8,417 nt of DNA from an uncultured Simplicispira sp. (GTDB taxonomy: Bacteria > Pseudomonadota > Gammaproteobacteria > Burkholderiales > Burkholderiaceae_C), in NCBI GenBank assembly GCA_903882725.1, contig CAIRYF010000424.1:1-8417 (forward strand). Direction: 5' to 3'. The translations under genes and the position numbers were made by a program. Position 1 is the first letter of the stretch. The number at the start of each line of letters is the position of its first letter. This document shows positions 6,398-8,417 of the stretch, in pieces. The notes beneath the pieces were generated by a model, which saw only the letters and a list, made by a program, of their open reading frames with translations, was not told where the DNA came from and made no database searches.

Positions 6398-8120
6398 AGA
6401 CCAGCCTTTTTTACGCCTTTGGCATGGGTTTTTAACTGGCCGCGTCATGATTGCCCTGACCTTGCTGACACTGCAAGTTCTAGGCCAAGCACTGAATCAA
6501 AGCGCCCCTAAGCTAGATCTGGCCGTCACCCTGAGCTATTTGGTGGCCACCGTGCTGCTGCGCTGGTGGAGCCATGCGGCGGTACCGCCACCCTGGGCTG
6601 GGCCACAGTGGTTGCCGTCTATTGGCGTTGATTTGCTGGCGGTATGTGCATTGCAGGTGCTGCACACCGGGGGACTCAATTTCACACCGCTGCTTGGCCT
6701 GCCGATTTTGATGGCCGCAGTGCTGGGCTCGCTCACGCTGGCGCTGGGCACTACGGCAGCGGCCACGCTGCTGCTGCTGGCCTGGGCGTGGTGGCTGGGT
6801 GTGGAAAGTGGCAGCGACGCCACCCCACACTATCTGCAGTCGGCGCTGACGGGTACTGGCTACTTTGTTGTGGGATTTTTGGTACACCATTTGGCTGCGC
6901 ACTTGGTGCGCGAGCAGCGTTTGGCACAGCACAGCCAACAAACGGCACTGATGCAAAGCCAAGTCAGCGCGCTGGTGATGCAAAACCTGAGCGATGGCGT
7001 ACTGGTGGTCGATGCGGCGCACACCGTGCGCGTGGCCAACCCAGCGGGGCTGCAGTTGCTGGGCACTGCCGGCAGCACGGCGCTGCCGTTCTCGCTCACA
7101 CAGACCGAAGTTTGGCAGCCGCTGCTAGCGCTGGCACGGCGCACCTTTGAGCAAAGCGTCCCGCAAGCGGCAGATGCCAGCTTGCTATGGCTTGGCCACA
7201 GCCCCATCAGTCTGCATATACGCACTTGGCTTACCGCCCCCAACGCAGCTACAGATGAACGCAGCTGCGAGCGCTTGTGTGTGATGTTTTTGCACGACCT
7301 GCGCGAAATGGAGGCGCGCCTGCGCACAGAAAAACTCGCTGCCATGGGGCGTATGTCAGCCGCTGTGGCGCACGAAATTCGCAACCCGCTGGCCGCCATC
7401 GTGCAAGCTAACGCGCTGTTGAATGATGAGCTGCATACACCAGCGCACAAACACCTGTCGGACATGGTGCAAAAAAACGCCGAGCGCCTGATACGCATTA
7501 CTGAAGAAATTCTCAATATTGCCCGGGTACGGCACCAAACTGGCCGCAGCAGCGCCAGCACAGTGCCCCTTGATGAGGCTGTGGCACACATCTGGCACGA
7601 CTGGCATCAGCACGACCCAGCACAACGCGCAGCCCAAGTCAGCCTTAACGCCGTCGAGACACAGGTCGAATTCGACCCTGAGCACCTGCGCCGGGTGTTG
7701 TTTAACTTGCTGGACAACGCCTTGCGCTACCGCAGCGGCACACCCCAATCGCTGCAGTTGGCCACTGGCGTAACACCTTCAGGCCAAGTCAGCGTGCAGG
7801 TGTGGAGCGACGGCGCGCCGATGGATCAATCGGTGGAGCGCCATTTGTTTGAGCCGTTCTTTTCGTCCGAGAGCCGCTCCAGCGGCCTAGGCCTATACAT
7901 CTGCCGCGAACTGTGCGAGCGCCACGGCGCATCTATCAGCTACCAGCGCCTAACGCACCAGACCGAGCGCGGCGAGATAAAAGGCAATGCTTTCAGCATC
8001 CACTTTCGCAATGTTGTTTGTCCCTCTGACAAAATTTTCTCAGCAGAAGCAGAAGCAGAAAAAATCTCAGCGCAAGCTGCGCAGCCGCAGCCGCAGCATC
8101 AATTAGTTCAAAAAAGATAG
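6387..8120 (+). CDS. pilS: PilS, two-component sensor histidine kinase for type IV pili
   Basis: A 577-residue membrane histidine kinase. About six transmembrane helices lie between 18 and 172, followed by a PAS-like segment (190-300; [21 protein letters not shown]), an H box [19 protein letters not shown] with phosphoacceptor H329, an N box [11 protein letters not shown] (N444), a G1 region SDGAP (474-478), an F box FEPFFSS (488-494) and G2 [17 protein letters not shown] (498-514). SDGAPMD replaces the usual DxGPG, which I recall as normal in Comamonadaceae PilS. PilS phosphorylates the sigma-54 activator PilR to control pilin transcription. The start overlaps the previous gene by 11 nt and lacks a Shine-Dalgarno, implying coupling. 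Two oddities: after the normal end near HFRN (539-542) a 35-residue low-complexity tail (AEAEAE, QPQPQ) continues to TAG, and pilR does not follow. Confidence 0.93.
   Translation: MQPEDQPFLRLWHGFLTGRVMIALTLLTLQVLGQALNQSAPKLDLAVTLSYLVATVLLRWWSHAAVPPPWAGPQWLPSIGVDLLAVCALQVLHTGGLNFTPLLGLPILMAAVLGSLTLALGTTAAATLLLLAWAWWLGVESGSDATPHYLQSALTGTGYFVVGFLVHHLAAHLVREQRLAQHSQQTALMQSQVSALVMQNLSDGVLVVDAAHTVRVANPAGLQLLGTAGSTALPFSLTQTEVWQPLLALARRTFEQSVPQAADASLLWLGHSPISLHIRTWLTAPNAATDERSCERLCVMFLHDLREMEARLRTEKLAAMGRMSAAVAHEIRNPLAAIVQANALLNDELHTPAHKHLSDMVQKNAERLIRITEEILNIARVRHQTGRSSASTVPLDEAVAHIWHDWHQHDPAQRAAQVSLNAVETQVEFDPEHLRRVLFNLLDNALRYRSGTPQSLQLATGVTPSGQVSVQVWSDGAPMDQSVERHLFEPFFSSESRSSGLGLYICRELCERHGASISYQRLTHQTERGEIKGNAFSIHFRNVVCPSDKIFSAEAEAEKISAQAAQPQPQHQLVQKR
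8043..8060 (+). repeat. (GCAGAA)3 hexanucleotide tandem repeat in the pilS 3' end
   Basis: Three perfect GCAGAA units at 8043-8048, 8049-8054 and 8055-8060 encode AEAEAE (residues 553-558). The unit length is a multiple of three, so slippage would not shift the frame. Confidence 0.9.
8071..8083. repeat. small inverted repeat GCGCA-AGC-TGCGC region
   Basis: A 5-bp GC-only-type stem (GCGCA/TGCGC) with a 3-nt loop lies in the pilS tail, just before the GCAGCC repeats. There is no T-run after it, so it is not supported as an intrinsic terminator. Confidence 0.35.
8081..8098 (+). repeat. GCAGCC-type hexanucleotide tandem repeat
   Basis: GCAGCC, GCAGCC and GCAGCA at 8081-8098, out of register with the codons, encode the QPQPQ-like part of the PilS tail. 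Together with the upstream GCAGAA units this makes the last 80 bases of pilS largely repeat-derived. Confidence 0.8.
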
Positions 8121-8128
8121 CTTGTATG
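8105..8128. repeat. possible truncated Comamonadaceae intergenic repeat
   Basis: The stretch with TCAAAAAAGATAGCT (8108-8122) resembles, from memory, the left half of a short repeat scattered between genes in Acidovorax/Polaromonas-type genomes (typically AAAA-GATAGCTGCTTGCGC). It supplies the TAG stop of pilS. No inverted partner is visible in the window, so this would be a partial copy. Confidence 0.3.
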
Positions 8129-8376
8129 CCATGGATTGCCGCACCTATGTTCTGGACGGCGATAACGTGCGCCACGGTTTGTGTGTTGACTTGGGCTTTT
8201 CAGCCGCTGACCGCACCGAGAATATTCGCCGCATTGGCGAGGTAGCCAAGCTGATGGTGGATGCTGGGGTGATCACTTTGACGGTGGACACCGCCACACA
8301 GCCATTGGCGGCGTGTGTGGCGCAGGTGCTGGACTACCTCCACCGGTGCGGTTTGCTACCCACGTTAGCCCCGTAG
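8122..8376 (+). pseudogene. cysC: internally deleted remnant of cysC (adenylylsulfate kinase)
   Basis: An 84-codon frame (TTG 8122 or ATG 8131 to TAG 8374-8376) joining two non-adjacent parts of APS kinase. Residues 5-50 ([47 protein letters not shown]) match the segment around the DGDNVRHGL substrate-binding motif and the ENIRR block. Residues 51-78 ([19 protein letters not shown]) match the C-terminal tail of CysC or of CysN/CysC fusions. Missing are the N-terminal ~60 residues, including the P-loop GLSGAGKST, and about 70 central residues, including the FISP region and the lid, with a junction near 8281-8286 that keeps the frame. It therefore cannot phosphorylate APS. There is no good Shine-Dalgarno. 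It starts 1 nt after the pilS stop. It is most likely a decaying relic; expression as a small protein is possible but unsupported. Confidence 0.85.
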
Positions 8377-8394
8377 CTTGCACGACATAAATCC

Positions 8395-8417
8395 TCAGCG
8401 CGCCAACACCGCCGCCA
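8395..8417 (-). CDS. possible 3' end of a - strand gene (partial)
   Basis: Reading the - strand from the window edge, one frame gives AAVLAR followed by TGA at 8397-8395, a plausible GC-rich gene terminus converging on the cysC remnant. Six codons allow no identification and other frames are also open, so this is a pointer only. The 18 bases between it and the remnant hold nothing recognisable. Confidence 0.2.

Noticed and set aside
6860..7591. Long - strand open frame (243 codons) inside pilS
   Set aside because: It is antisense to the PAS and H-box coding region; Ser/Cys/Arg-rich shadow translation with no known motif.
8041..8100. CRISPR-like or IS-end structure at the pilS 3' end
   Set aside because: The repeats are hexanucleotide tandem units without spacers, and there are no terminal inverted repeats or transposase.

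Overview
The window looks like a chromosomal segment of a betaproteobacterium of order Burkholderiales, most likely family Comamonadaceae. This rests on moderate-to-high GC with GC-rich third positions, the protein flavour of YbeY, MaeB and PilS, and the gene order ffh | ypjD - small zinc-ribbon protein - pilS. The family placement is inference; no database search was possible. Almost everything is core housekeeping sequence. The unusual parts are the two ends.

Left end (1-102): an AT-rich block (about 30% GC by count) with a purine-rich A-run. It may hold the last codons of an unknown AT-rich gene. It sits where phoH usually precedes ybeY. Then come ybeY (rRNA maturation endonuclease, 103-561) and, 12 nt later, a TSUP/TauE-type membrane transporter (574-1314), both on the + strand.

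Middle (1350-5268), all on the - strand: tRNA-Ser(UGA) with an encoded CCA; maeB, a full-length malic enzyme/phosphotransacetylase-like hybrid with a GTG start and a strong Shine-Dalgarno; and ffh, the signal recognition particle GTPase, transcribed toward maeB. No stretch longer than about 300 bases lacks a gene.

Right part (5370-8120), on the + strand and divergent from ffh: ypjD (CcsA/HemX-type membrane protein), a 77-residue zinc-ribbon protein, and pilS (type IV pilus sensor kinase). Their overlapping ends (4 nt and 11 nt) indicate one operon. PilS is complete through its ATPase domain but carries a tail of about 35 residues of low-complexity sequence. pilR, which normally follows pilS, is absent. 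In its place is an internally deleted remnant of cysC (APS kinase) lacking the P-loop and the central part of the enzyme (8122-8376). The last bases may contain the 3' end of a - strand gene.

I see no previously undescribed multi-gene system here. The best leads are the rearranged locus behind pilS (lost or displaced pilR, repeat-built PilS tail, frame-preserving cysC remnant) and the foreign-looking AT-rich junction in front of ybeY.
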